The notes: generated from the letters alone by a model not told the origin. Counted from the stretch's first letter, positions 16,105 through 25,773 are shown. The stretch is 64,000 nt of DNA from Kitasatospora aureofaciens (GCF_001188955.3 NZ_JPRF03000002.1:62001-126000), one strand, 5' to 3'. Translations and numbers: made by a program.

Positions 16105-19100
16105 GTCCTCCCCGCAGGCGCGGGGGTCAGCCGGTCAGTTCACTGGTCGCACCCTTGATCAACTGGTCCTCCCCGCAGGCGCGGGGGTCAGCCGCTTGCC
16201 GCCGTGGTGCTGTGCTTGGCCGCCCGGTCCTCCCCGCAGGCGCGGGGGTCAGCCGGAGAAGCCTGATCTCCCGGGTGCTGAGGCGTTGTCCTCCCCGCAG
16301 GCGCGGGGGTCAGCCGACAGCAAGGGCCTAGAGAGGCATCCATGTACGGTCCTCCCCGCAGGCGCGGGGGTCAGCCGACGACGGCCGCAGCAGCAGCGCC
16401 GATCCAGTCGTCCTCCCCGCAGGCGCGGGGGTCAGCCGAGACGGCTAAGGCCTGCCCCGAGCGCGACGCGGTCCTCCCCGCAGGCGCGGGGGTCAGCCGC
16501 CCACGCCCGTCAACCTCGGCAAGCCCCGCCAGTCCTCCCCGCAGGCGCGGGGGTCAGCCGGTTGTGATCCCCTTGCGGGCGTTGACGACCTGGTCCTCCC
16601 CGCAGGCGCGGGGGTCAGCCGCAAAAAGCGCGCGCTCCCATCCCTGCTACGGGGTCCTCCCCGCAGGCGCGGGGGTCAGCCGACGTGCGAGGCGGGCCCG
16701 TGGACAACTGCGGAGTCCTCCCCGCAGGCGCGGGGGTCAGCCGGCCTCGCCGGCATCGACGTCCTGGTCGTCGACGTCCTCCCCGCAGGCGCGGGGGTCA
16801 GCCGGTGATGTTCACGGGCGGGTGCCTTTCGGATCGGTCCTCCCCGCAGGCGCGGGGGTCAGCCGCTCGTCTACGCCACCCGCCACTTCCACAACCGGTC
16901 CTCCCCGCAGGCGCGGGGGTCAGCCGTTGCAGAGCTGAATTCCCCGGTGGTTTCGCACGTCCTCCCCGCAGGCGCGGGGGTCAGCCGACGGACACGTACT
17001 CGTGGTTGTCCTCGGTGTAGTCCTCCCCGCAGGCGCGGGGGTCAGCCGTCGCAACCCGGTGCACCATGCACCCACTTTTCGTCCTCCCCGCAGGCGCGGG
17101 GGTCAGCCGGCGCCCAGGCGCCGTTCTGACGGATGTTTGGCGTCCTCCCCGCAGGCGCGGGGGTCAGCCGCCGTACGAGCAGCGCCGAAGCCTGGCCACC
17201 GCGTCCTCCCCGCAGGCGCGGGGGTCAGCCGGTGCTGTGACCAGGCGGCGAGTAGGTGGTCATGTCCTCCCCGCAGGCGCGGGGGTCAGCCGGCCGCGAC
17301 GACGAACGTCATCTGCCTCGCCCCGTCCTCCCCGCAGGCGCGGGGGTCAGCCGGACGGCCGGGCCCTGTACGCGGTGCCCGGGGTGTCCTCCCCGCAGGC
17401 GCGGGGGTCAGCCGCCGTACGAGCAGCGCCGAAGCCTGGCCACCGCGTCCTCCCCGCAGGCGCGGGGGTCAGCCGGTGCTGTGACCAGGCGGCGAGTAGG
17501 TGGTCATGTCCTCCCCGCAGGCGCGGGGGTCAGCCGGCCGCGACGACGAACGTCATCTGCCTCGCCCCGTCCTCCCCGCAGGCGCGGGGGTCAGCCGGAC
17601 GGCCGGGCCCTGTACGCGGTGCCCGGGGTGTCCTCCCCGCAGGCGCGGGGGTCAGCCGCCGTACGAGCAGCGCCGAAGCCTGGCCACCGCGTCCTCCCCG
17701 CAGGCGCGGGGGTCAGCCGGTGCTGTGACCAGGCGGCGAGTAGGTGGTCATGTCCTCCCCGCAGGCGCGGGGGTCAGCCGGCCGCGACGACGAACGTCAT
17801 CTGCCTCGCCCCGTCCTCCCCGCAGGCGCGGGGGTCAGCCGGACGGCCGGGCCCTGTACGCGGTGCCCGGGGTGTCCTCCCCGCAGGCGCGGGGGTCAGC
17901 CGCCGTACGAGCAGCGCCGAAGCCTGGCCACCGCGTCCTCCCCGCAGGCGCGGGGGTCAGCCGGTGCTGTGACCAGGCGGCGAGTAGGTGGTCATGTCCT
18001 CCCCGCAGGCGCGGGGGTCAGCCGGCCGCGACGACGAACGTCATCTGCCTCGCCCCGTCCTCCCCGCAGGCGCGGGGGTCAGCCGGACGGCCGGGCCCTG
18101 TACGCGGTGCCCGGGGTGTCCTCCCCGCAGGCGCGGGGGTCAGCCGCCGTACGAGCAGCGCCGAAGCCTGGCCACCGCGTCCTCCCCGCAGGCGCGGGGG
18201 TCAGCCGGTGCTGTGACCAGGCGGCGAGTAGGTGGTCATGTCCTCCCCGCAGGCGCGGGGGTCAGCCGGCCGCGACGACGAACGTCATCTGCCTCGCCCC
18301 GTCCTCCCCGCAGGCGCGGGGGTCAGCCGGACGGCCGGGCCCTGTACGCGGTGCCCGGGGTGTCCTCCCCGCAGGCGCGGGGGTCAGCCGGCTGACGAGG
18401 TTCGGCTACGCGAAGGTCCGGGGTCCTCCCCGCAGGCGCGGGGGTCAGCCGCTGCCGCGCTCGCCGCCGTCCGCGCCGCCGAGGTCCTCCCCGCAGGCGC
18501 GGGGGTCAGCCGTTGACGACGTGCTCGTGGCGACCGTTGCCGTCGTCCTCCCCGCAGGCGCGGGGGTCAGCCGGCGTGGTCACCGGGGACGCCGGGGGCC
18601 TGCTCGTCCTCCCCGCAGGCGCGGGGGTCAGCCGGACCTCGGCCGCACCACCGCCTCGTTGGAGGGGTCCTCCCCGCAGGCGCGGGGGTCAGCCGCAGCA
18701 GCAGGCCGCAGCTGCGGCCGCGGCACAGTCCTCCCCGCAGGCGCGGGGGTCAGCCGCTCGGAGGCGAGATGAAACGCGACGGGGCCCCGTCCTCCCCGCA
18801 GGCGCGGGGGGCAGCCGTCCGCCAGCCGTTCGTCCAGGCCTGCGTCCTTCAGCGTCCTCCCCGCAGGCGCGGGGATCAGCGCGCTCTTCGGCGCGTCCCA
18901 GCGCACCGTCCTCGTCCTCCCCGCAGGCGCGCGGGTCAGCCGAAGTGTCACCCCCGGGCCGTCACCCCCGGCCGGTCCTCCCCGCAGGCGCGGGGGTCAG
19001 CCGTCGGACACCCACACCTCGGGGTTCTCGCCGTCGTCCTCCCCGCAGGCGCGGGGGTCAGCCGTCGGACACCCACACCTCGGGGTTCTCGCCGTCGTCC

Positions 19101-19583
19101 TCCCCGCAGGCGCGGGGGTCAGCCGCCGGACACCCACACCTCGGGGTTCTCGCCGTCGTCCTCCCCGCAGGCGCAGGGGTCAGCCGCCGGACACCCACAC
19201 CTCGGGGTTCTCGCCGTCGTCCTCCCCGCAGGCGCGGGGGTCAGCCGGTCAGCCCCGAGGAGTGGGACGTGGCCCGGCGGTCCTCCCCGCAGGCGCGGGG
19301 GTCAGCCGTGGAGTGCGCCGACCGCAGCGAGGCCTCGCGCGTCCTCCCCGCACCCGCGGGGGTCCGCTGCGGCCGACGACGGCGGCAGCGTTGCCGAAGA
19401 AGTCCTCTCCGCGCCCGCGGGGGTCAGCCGAGTTCATACAGCACTCAGGGAGGGAACTGCATGTCCTCCCCGCGCCCGCGGGGGTCAGCCGCCACCCGGC
19501 GCTGGTCCTCCTCCCCGCAGGCGCGGGTCAGCCGATGGAGGCCGGATCGGAGAGGTCCTCCCCGCACCCGCGGGGGTCAGCCG
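16105..19583 (+). CRISPR. CRISPR array 3 (type I-E, about 57 repeats, with tandem block)
   Basis: About 57 repeats, 61-nt period. The repeat form is GTCCTCCCCGCAGGCGCGG then GGGTCAGCCG; the GCAGGCGCG arrangement distinguishes this array from the others. At 17142-18361 a unit of four repeats and four spacers (244 bp) occurs five times without change. At 19004-19218 one 32-nt spacer occurs four times, with one T-to-C difference splitting the copies two and two. From about 19341 the repeats switch to CACCCGCGG and GCGCCCGCGG forms and spacing is irregular (short spacer near 19492-19504). It ends at 19583. Confidence 0.97.
17142..18361 (+). repeat. Five tandem copies of a 244-bp four-spacer CRISPR block
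   Basis: Copies start at 17142, 17386, 17630, 17874 and 18118. Each has four repeats and the spacers beginning CCGTACGAGCAG, GTGCTGTGACCA, GCCGCGACGACG and GACGGCCGGGCC. I found no difference between copies. Either a recent unequal-crossover amplification inside the array or an assembly artefact would produce this. Confidence 0.95.
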
Positions 19584-19723
19584 GGCATGACCGCTCGGCA
19601 TCACGCCCGCCCCTCTTCCTCACAGGCACGGGGATCATTCCCCGCCAGACTCCCGAACAGCTACGGTAGGAGCCGTGGGTGTCCGGTCGAACACACCACA
19701 GCCAGGCCGGAGGAGGCGAACCG

Positions 19724-20278
19724 TTGAGCGCGCAGCCGATCGCGTACGCGGACGTGAATCACGAGGCCGCGTTGAAATACGCCGTGCAGCTCATCGATCA
19801 CCGGTGGGCCCAGGTCATCGAGGGGCGGATCGTCCTGGTGTCACCCACGTGGGACCACGAGAACGTGGCGGCGAAGATCCGCCGCCAGCTCGACCGCCGC
19901 GTCGATGAGCTCGGCTGTATCAGCGGGTCCGGGAACCTCGACCTGCCCGGCTCCCCCAACTGGTACATGCCTGACCTCGCGGTCATCCCCGAAGACCTGG
20001 CCAAAGGCGCGGGCGCTCTCACCCCCGACCAGACCCTCCTGGTCGTCGAGGTCACCTCCGAGTCCAATGGCGACACCGACCGTGTCACCAAGCGCAAGCG
20101 CTACGCCCAGTACGGTGCCCCGCTCTACCTGCTCGCCGACCGGCAGAACCGCACCTGCACCCTGTTCTCCGAGCCTCACGACCTCGGCTACGCCGTCATC
20201 GACGGCCCCCACCCGTTCGGGACCGCGCTCCGGCTGCCCGAGCCGTTCAATCTGACCCTGGACACCACCGCGTTCTGA
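19724..20278 (+). CDS. Uma2-like PD-(D/E)XK nuclease-family protein
   Basis: The product is 184 aa from a TTG at 19724, preceded by AGGAGG 7 nt upstream; an in-frame ATG at 19679 has no such site. The sequence fits the Uma2/DUF820 family, restriction-endonuclease-like folds common in actinobacteria and cyanobacteria. YMPDLAVIPEDL carries the catalytic-type Asp, LLVVEVTSES the Glu, and VTKRKRYAQYGAPLYLLAD the lysine and conserved tail. The biological role of the family is not settled. It stands alone between arrays 3 and 4, in array direction. Confidence 0.88.
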   Translation: MSAQPIAYADVNHEAALKYAVQLIDHRWAQVIEGRIVLVSPTWDHENVAAKIRRQLDRRVDELGCISGSGNLDLPGSPNWYMPDLAVIPEDLAKGAGALTPDQTLLVVEVTSESNGDTDRVTKRKRYAQYGAPLYLLADRQNRTCTLFSEPHDLGYAVIDGPHPFGTALRLPEPFNLTLDTTAF

Positions 20279-20309
20279 CCACACGAGGCCAGCCGACACC
20301 CAACCGGCC

Positions 20310-20355
20310 AGTAAAGAAAACAGCAAAGCCGCTGCTGCGCCGCAGGCCAGAAAGC
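20310..20355 (+). promoter_or_regulatory. CRISPR leader 4 (repeat-proximal part only)
   Basis: Only the inner part of the leader is present: AAACAGCAAAGCCGCTGCTG, CGCCGCAGGCCAGAAAG. The upstream TTGACA and TGACACGATG blocks are missing, replaced by the Uma2 gene's 3' flank. This array may be poorly transcribed or may no longer acquire spacers. Confidence 0.65.
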
Positions 20356-21251
20356 CTCCTCCCCGCGCGAGCGGGGGTCAGCCGGCCGGCGTCGGGACGA
20401 TCGTCGCGGGACCGTCCTCCTCCCCGCGCGAGCGGGGGTCAGCCGGAGACCTTCGCGGGGGTGACGGTGCCGGCGGTCTCCTCCCCGCGCGAGCGGGGGT
20501 CAGCCCGCAGATCTTCAAACTCGCCGTGGACAACGGCGCTCCTCCCCGCGCGAGCGGGGGTCAGCCGCGGCTGAACCTCGTGCGGGGCATCGTCACGGTG
20601 TCCTCCCCGCGCAGGCGGGGGGCAGCCGCCGAGAGTGCTGGACTCCCGAACCGCAAGGAAGTCCTCCCCGCGCAGGCGGGGGTCAGCCGAGCGAGGGTTC
20701 CTAACCAGGGAAACCGGAACTGTCCTCCCCGCGCAGGCGAGGGTCAGCCGCCGAGCCGGCGGAACCGCGCTTCCATGTCCCTGTCCGTCCGCGCCTGCGG
20801 GGGTCAGCCGGGGTTCATCATCGACCAGGAAGTCCCTGCAGAGTCCTCCCCGCACCCGCGGGGGTCAGCCGCCGAGGCCCGGGCCACGGAACTGACCGAG
20901 GAACTCCTCCCCGCACTCGCGGGGGTCAGCCGACCTGGAACGTCTCGCGGTAGTCGCGGCCCTGGTCCTCCCCGCACCCGCGGGGGTCAGCCGCCGCGGG
21001 CCTCGTCGGGGTAGTAGCCGGCCTCGTCCTCCCCGCACCCGCGGGGGTCAGCCGCGCTTCACCGCCCCCGCCGTGGAGCGTCGCGGAGTCCTTCCCGCGC
21101 CTGCGGGGGTCAGCCGTCAGGTGATGGTGCGCCGCCAGAGGTCCCCCTGTCCTCCCCGCACCCGCGGGGGTCAGCCGCTGCCGTTGACCGTGATGCTGCG
21201 GTGGCCGTGGTCCTCCCCGCACCGCCGTCCCCGCGCCTGCGGGGTCCCCCG
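20356..21251 (+). CRISPR. CRISPR array 4 (type I-E, about 15 repeats)
   Basis: The first four repeats start CTCCTCCCCGCGCGAGCGG, while later ones revert to GTCCTCC with CAGG, CCTG or CCCG hinges. Spacer 20690-20721 is the same as array 1 spacer 9819-9850 except for one base (TTACC versus TAACC). The last unit (about 21210-21251) is two collapsed partial repeats. Confidence 0.95.
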
Positions 21252-21302
21252 TCGGCCTTCCCCACCAGCACGGGCCCGCCGCGGACTTGTCAAACGCCGA
21301 CC

Positions 21303-21414
21303 ATGCGCCGCGTGACACGATAAGAACTCGCACCTTGACACCACAACAGCACACCAAGTGGCGCAGACCAGTCGAGAAACAGCAAAGCCGCTGCTGCGCC
21401 GCAGGTCAGAAAGC
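21303..21414 (+). promoter_or_regulatory. CRISPR leader 5
   Basis: Full-length leader homologous to leaders 1-3: GTGACACGATAAGAA, CACCTTGACACCACAACAGC, GAGAAACAGCAAAGCCGCTG and CGCCGCAGGTCAGAAAGC directly before array 5. Confidence 0.75.
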
Positions 21415-22137
21415 CTCCTCCCCGCGCGGGCGGGGGTCAGCCGGTTCCGTCCTGGATTTGGCGCCTGTAGGCGTCCTCCTCCCCGCGCGGGCGGGGGTCA
21501 GCCGCGGTCGTCGTCGAGGTTGAGGCCGAGCCGAGTGTGGCTCCTCCCCACACCCACGGGGGTCAGCCGGCGGTCTACGCGTTCTGGCGCCTGCCCGTTG
21601 AGTCCTCCCCGCGCCTGCGGGGGTCAGCCGGAGTTCGACCCGACCGCGCTGGTCAAGCGCGCGTCCTCCCCGCACCCGCGGGGGTCAGCCGCGGTGCACG
21701 CGGGAGGCCGGGCCGTCGAGGGTCGGCGTCGTCCTCCCCGCACCCGCGGGGGTCAGCCAGCTGGGCAAGGCGAGCATTCAGCCGAACCGGGCTCCTCCCC
21801 CCCCACCCGTGGGGATCAGCCGCGGCATGCCTCGGAGGACTCCGTCAGGAGTCAGTCCTCCCCGCACCCGCGCGGGTCAGCCGCTCGCCGAGTGGATCGC
21901 CCGAACAGGGCTGAGGTCTTCCCCGCACCCGCGGGGGTCAGCCGGACCCGCATGCACACGCACTGGAACGACACCGGTCCTCCCCGCACCGCGGGGGTCA
22001 GCCGTGAGCGATGCGGGCCCGGGCGCCCTCAAGGAGGTCCTCCCCGCGCCCGCGGGGGTCAGCCGACCAGGGCGTGGGCGGGGCTGCGGAAGTCACCGTC
22101 ATCGGGGGGTCCTCCCCGCGCAGGCGGGGGTCAGCCG
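21415..22137 (+). CRISPR. CRISPR array 5 (type I-E, about 12 repeats)
   Basis: The array starts with CTCCTCCCCGCGCGGGCGG repeats, then variants such as CCACACCCACGGGG, CACCCGCGG and CAGGCGG. Several spacers deviate from 32 nt. It ends at a CAGG repeat (22109-22137), and about 33 bp later a leader stub starts array 6. Confidence 0.95.
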
Positions 22138-22170
22138 AGCACGTTGACGGTGCGGCTGGCGGAGGCCCTT

Positions 22171-22205
22171 TAGCAAAGCCGCTGCTGCGCCGCAGGTCAG
22201 AAAGC
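22171..22205 (+). promoter_or_regulatory. Minimal 34-bp leader stub before array 6
   Basis: Only AGCAAAGCCGCTGCTGCGCC plus GCAGGTCAGAAAGC is present, identical to the last 34 bp of leader 5 and fused to the last spacer of array 5. Either array 6 was pasted onto array 5 by recombination, or a new leader-end repeat was created inside an existing array. Confidence 0.7.
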
Positions 22206-23104
22206 CTCCTCCCCGCACATGCGGGGGTCAGCCGCCCCCTCTCCCCTTGGCAGGCCTGGCCGTTGGCTCCTCCCCGCACATGCGGGGGTCAGCCGGCTGA
22301 CGAGGGAGCAACCCCCGCGAGCGCGGGCTCCTCCCCGCACATGCGGGGGTCAGCCGCGAAGGAGGCAGCGGAGGCGCAGGCGGCGTTCCTCCTCCCCGCA
22401 CATGCGGGGGTCAGCCGCAATTCGGTGTAGGTGCACCACCGGGACGCCACTCCTCCCCGCACCTGCAGGGGTCAGCCGGAGACGAACCCGAACTCGGGGC
22501 TCCTCGTGGCGTCTTCCTCGCACCCGCGGGGGACAGCCGACGTGCAGCGGCTCGCGCGGCTCGGTGGGCTGGTCCTCCCCGCACCCGCGGGGTCAGCCGG
22601 TCGCGGACCGCGTCGGCAGCTCCTACCGCGTGTCCTCCCCGCAACCGCGGGGGTCAGCCGACGGCGTACGGGTCGTAATCCGCTGAACCCAGCCCTCCCA
22701 CTGAATCCCAGCCCTCGCCGCACCCGCGGGGGTCAGCCGGAGGAGGCGCTCAAGTTCGCCAGCATCGGTATGTCCTCCCCGCACCCGCGGGGTCAGCCGG
22801 CCGTGGGGGCGGGCGTGATCATCGCTTGCCGGTCCTCCCCGCACCCGCAGGGGTCAGCCGATGAGCACGTTCTCCGGCATGGTCCGCAACATGTCCTCCC
22901 CGCGCCCGCGGGGGTCAGCCGCGGCCCACTGGCGAACGCGGGCGTTCTGCCGCCTCCTCCCCGCACGCGCCGGGGTCAGCCGCACGTCGACGGTGACGGG
23001 GGCACAGCGGCCGACTCCTCCCCGCACTCGCGGGGGTCAGCCGCCGGCATCCCAGCTGGGTCTGACACAGCGGAGATCCTCCCGGCACTCGTGGGGGTCA
23101 GCCG
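22206..23104 (+). CRISPR. CRISPR array 6 (type I-E, about 15 repeats)
   Basis: The first four repeats are uniform, CTCCTCCCCGCACATGCGG then GGGTCAGCCG. Later ones vary (CACCTGCAGG, CACCCGCGG, GCACGCGCC). Spacing becomes irregular from about 22690. It ends at 23104, next to the gene whose remnant lies at 12.4 kb. Confidence 0.95.
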
Positions 23105-23213
23105 CACTCGCATCGTGTCACCGAGCCGGGCCTCCGGGCGGCGTAAATACCCAGATCGCCCGGTGACGGCACGCCCGAGTCTATGTTTACCGGCGCCGAC
23201 GCTCGGACGATGG
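23105..23213. other. Short intergenic segment right of array 6
   Basis: This contains no gene. It is the 3' flank of the minus-strand gene at 23214 and is the part also present at about 12405-12510. Confidence 0.6.
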
Positions 23214-23891
23214 TCAGCCGCGCTGGCGAAGGTGGAAGGCGACATCGGAGGGTGTCTGGCCGGCCAGGAGCACGAGAGGCTCCAGCAGCCCCTCCCAGAG
23301 CGCGTCGGTGCCCTCGGGCTGCGCCTCGGTCAGCCGGCTAACGGCCGCCTGCTCCCGGGTCAGCGGTGAGGGCAACATCGGATCGTCGAGGCATTCGTAG
23401 ATGACCTCCACCCTTGCCAGCAGCTGCTCGCGGCGTTCCTGGGCGGATTCGACGGACTGGGCGTCGCGTGCAGTCAGCAGGGCCGGAACCGGAACGGACA
23501 GTGCGGCGTGCAGCTGTCCGAGCGTCGGCTCCTCGGCCAGCTCCGCCACCACCTGGTCGGTCAGCGGAACCTTGCCGTCGACCACTCGTTCCAGGACGGC
23601 GATGCCGAGCACGGTGTAGGCGCTGACGCACGGCCACATCACCTTTTCCACCGCATCGGTGTACTGGTAGGAGGCACGGCGCACTTCGTCCAGCGCCCGC
23701 GACCGGAAGGTGAACCGGGCACCGTCATCGAGGTGCTCGGCGTGATCCGACAAGGCGAACAGCCGGTCCAGGGCCGCCCTGGAGGTGCCCCACTCGTGCC
23801 GCACCTCGGTCATCGCGAAGTGCAACGAGGCGAGCGCCTCGAACTCGGCCTCGCTCAGGACCGCCAGCTGCCCCCTGCTGGGAAACCGCAC
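23214..23891 (-). CDS. Unknown 225-aa helical protein
   Basis: I do not recognise a family. The protein is soluble-looking and mostly helical, with conserved-looking Trp/Tyr clusters (RHEWGTSRAALDRLF; YQYTDAVEKVMWPCVSAYT). No signal peptide or membrane segment is seen. The ATG start at 23891 is used. It lies at the right boundary of the CRISPR island, pointing toward it, and a C-terminal fragment of a second copy lies at 12405-12636. That links its history to array duplication but says nothing of its function. Confidence 0.7.
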   Translation of the reverse strand: MRFPSRGQLAVLSEAEFEALASLHFAMTEVRHEWGTSRAALDRLFALSDHAEHLDDGARFTFRSRALDEVRRASYQYTDAVEKVMWPCVSAYTVLGIAVLERVVDGKVPLTDQVVAELAEEPTLGQLHAALSVPVPALLTARDAQSVESAQERREQLLARVEVIYECLDDPMLPSPLTREQAAVSRLTEAQPEGTDALWEGLLEPLVLLAGQTPSDVAFHLRQRG

Positions 23892-24066
23892 CGCTTACCC
23901 CTCCCCGTCGATCAACATCCCGCGGCCGCCCACGCTACCCCCGCCGGCCGACCCAGCGGGCCGGTCACGGACGCGGTCACGGGCTAGGGTCATGCGGCGC
24001 CGGTGAGGGGCGATCCGCTTGGCGCGGCGTGTCGCCACTCACCCCATCCGATGGGCCGGCTCCACG

Positions 24067-25773
24067 ATGATGGAATTCGCCCGGGACAACGGGCCTACAC
24101 AGCGCGGGGAGTCGCAGGTGACGATGCAGGCCGAGACCGGTACGCAGCAGGAACGCGTCATGGGACGGGCGTTCACGGTGCGCCTGGACCCCTACGGCCG
24201 CCCCACAGCCGGCACCGTCCGGCTGTCCTGCTCCGCCGCGGCCTGCGCCGACCAGCGCTTCCCGAGCACCGCCGAGGGGCGCAGGGCGGCGGTGGAGCAC
24301 GTCAAGCTGCACGTCGCCCGCGTCCGTACGGGCGGGGGGCCGCGAGGTAACGCGTACTGCGCCTGTCTGGCCGGCGGCTGCGCGTGGCATGTCGCCGATC
24401 CGGATGCGAGCGCCGGACGGCACGGCGGGGCGCGGCCGACGGCGGTAGCGGGGGCGGTGCGGTGCGGCGGCCCGGTGGTTCTGGCGGTGTACGCGGACCG
24501 GGCGGGACGGCTGTGGCGGCTGGCGGAGACGTGCGCGCGCTGCGCGGCCGCCACCCCGGGCTGCCGGGTGCTGGCCCACGCTGTGCCCACGGCCTGCACC
24601 GCGCCCGCCGCGGCAGACCAGGCGGGCGGGAAGCCGACCGCGCAGGAGGAGCGCGCGAACAGCACCGCGGGCCTGAGCGTGGCGGCGGCGTTCTCCGACC
24701 ACACCCTCTCCCCCACGACCGGGTCGCCTTCCCCCACCGCCGCACCGGCCGTGCCCGGTGCCCGCACGGCTGCACCGGCCAAAGCGCCGCAGAGCCCGAA
24801 GCGGTGGGGGAAGATCGCACAGCGGGTCGTGCCGTCCAACCTGCAGCCCGACTCCCTGCGCGCAGAGCTCGTCGAACTCGGCGACGCCTTCCGCGACCAC
24901 CAAAAGCGCCCCGAACCCGACCACGCGCTGCTCGCCGAGCTCCAGGAGCGCAAGGCCCGCGCGTTCGACCTGTGGGCCGACGTCACTGGCGACGCCAACC
25001 TGCGCCTGGAGGCGCAGCGGGCCCGGCAGGCGGCGCAAACCGAACGCGAGACCCACCGCAACCGCACCGCCTACGTGCCCGACGGCACCGACGGCCAGCG
25101 CGAGGTCGTGGTGGAAAGGTTGCTGACCCGTCAGCAGGCCGCCTGCGCCCGCACCGTGCTGGACTACGTCGCCGCCCATGCCCCGCACCACGACCCCCAA
25201 GTGCACCTGGCCGTCCTCATGCTCACCCTGCGCACCGCGCGCACCGGCACCGGGAACGTCACTGGCCAGGACCTCACCGGCTGGCTCGCAGACGACACCG
25301 AACGGGTCCTGAATCAGCTGGTCGCCGCCGACTGGCTGCGTCTGCCCGGCACCGTCACCGAGGCCCTGGCCTCCCGGCCCGAGAGCCCCGCCCTGGTTAC
25401 GGTGCCCTCGCTGCTGCCCCGTGACCCGTATCCGTTCACCTTCGGCAAGTCCACCCGCCCCAAGCTCTCCGGCTGGGCCCAGAAGACCGTCGGCGACCGC
25501 AAGCTCCGCAAGAAGAAGGCCGGTGCCGCCACCCGGCTCCTCGCCCTGTACACCGCCGCCCACACCCGCCCCGACGGCCGCCTCGGCCACCCCGAGGACG
25601 GCGGGATCCCGCTTCAGGCGGCCGCCGCGTTCTGCGCCCTGCCGGTCGAGGAGAGCAGCGAGCACGCCGCCCAGCTGGTCGCCGCCGACTGGCTCACCGA
25701 AGCCGACACCGCCGACGGCCTGCTGCGCGGCCGGCTCGCCGAGCGTGTCTGGCCCCTGGGTGGCCTGCTGTAG
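24067..25773 (+). CDS. Unknown large plasmid-type protein with cysteine-rich N-terminus
   Basis: Up to 584 aa if an upstream ATG at 24019 is used. The start is uncertain: ATG 24067, or ATG 24124 with AGGTG just upstream. The N-terminal 150 residues contain several Cys/His groups (CSAAACADQRF; CACLAGGCAWH; CARCAAATPGC), consistent with metal-binding ribbons. The C-terminal half has two similar helical segments ending QLVAADWL (near residues 430 and 560), suggesting repeated winged-helix-like domains. A basic patch, RKLRKKKAG, may bind DNA. It is upstream of the replication genes and divergent from them. Function unknown. Confidence 0.6.
   Translation: MMEFARDNGPTQRGESQVTMQAETGTQQERVMGRAFTVRLDPYGRPTAGTVRLSCSAAACADQRFPSTAEGRRAAVEHVKLHVARVRTGGGPRGNAYCACLAGGCAWHVADPDASAGRHGGARPTAVAGAVRCGGPVVLAVYADRAGRLWRLAETCARCAAATPGCRVLAHAVPTACTAPAAADQAGGKPTAQEERANSTAGLSVAAAFSDHTLSPTTGSPSPTAAPAVPGARTAAPAKAPQSPKRWGKIAQRVVPSNLQPDSLRAELVELGDAFRDHQKRPEPDHALLAELQERKARAFDLWADVTGDANLRLEAQRARQAAQTERETHRNRTAYVPDGTDGQREVVVERLLTRQQAACARTVLDYVAAHAPHHDPQVHLAVLMLTLRTARTGTGNVTGQDLTGWLADDTERVLNQLVAADWLRLPGTVTEALASRPESPALVTVPSLLPRDPYPFTFGKSTRPKLSGWAQKTVGDRKLRKKKAGAATRLLALYTAAHTRPDGRLGHPEDGGIPLQAAAAFCALPVEESSEHAAQLVAADWLTEADTADGLLRGRLAERVWPLGGLL

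Noticed and set aside
7526..23104. Open frames through the CRISPR arrays reading repeated PRACGGQP/SSPRLRGSA/LPAPAGVSR
   Set aside because: Translation of the CRISPR repeats themselves, whose 61-nt period happens to stay open; not proteins.
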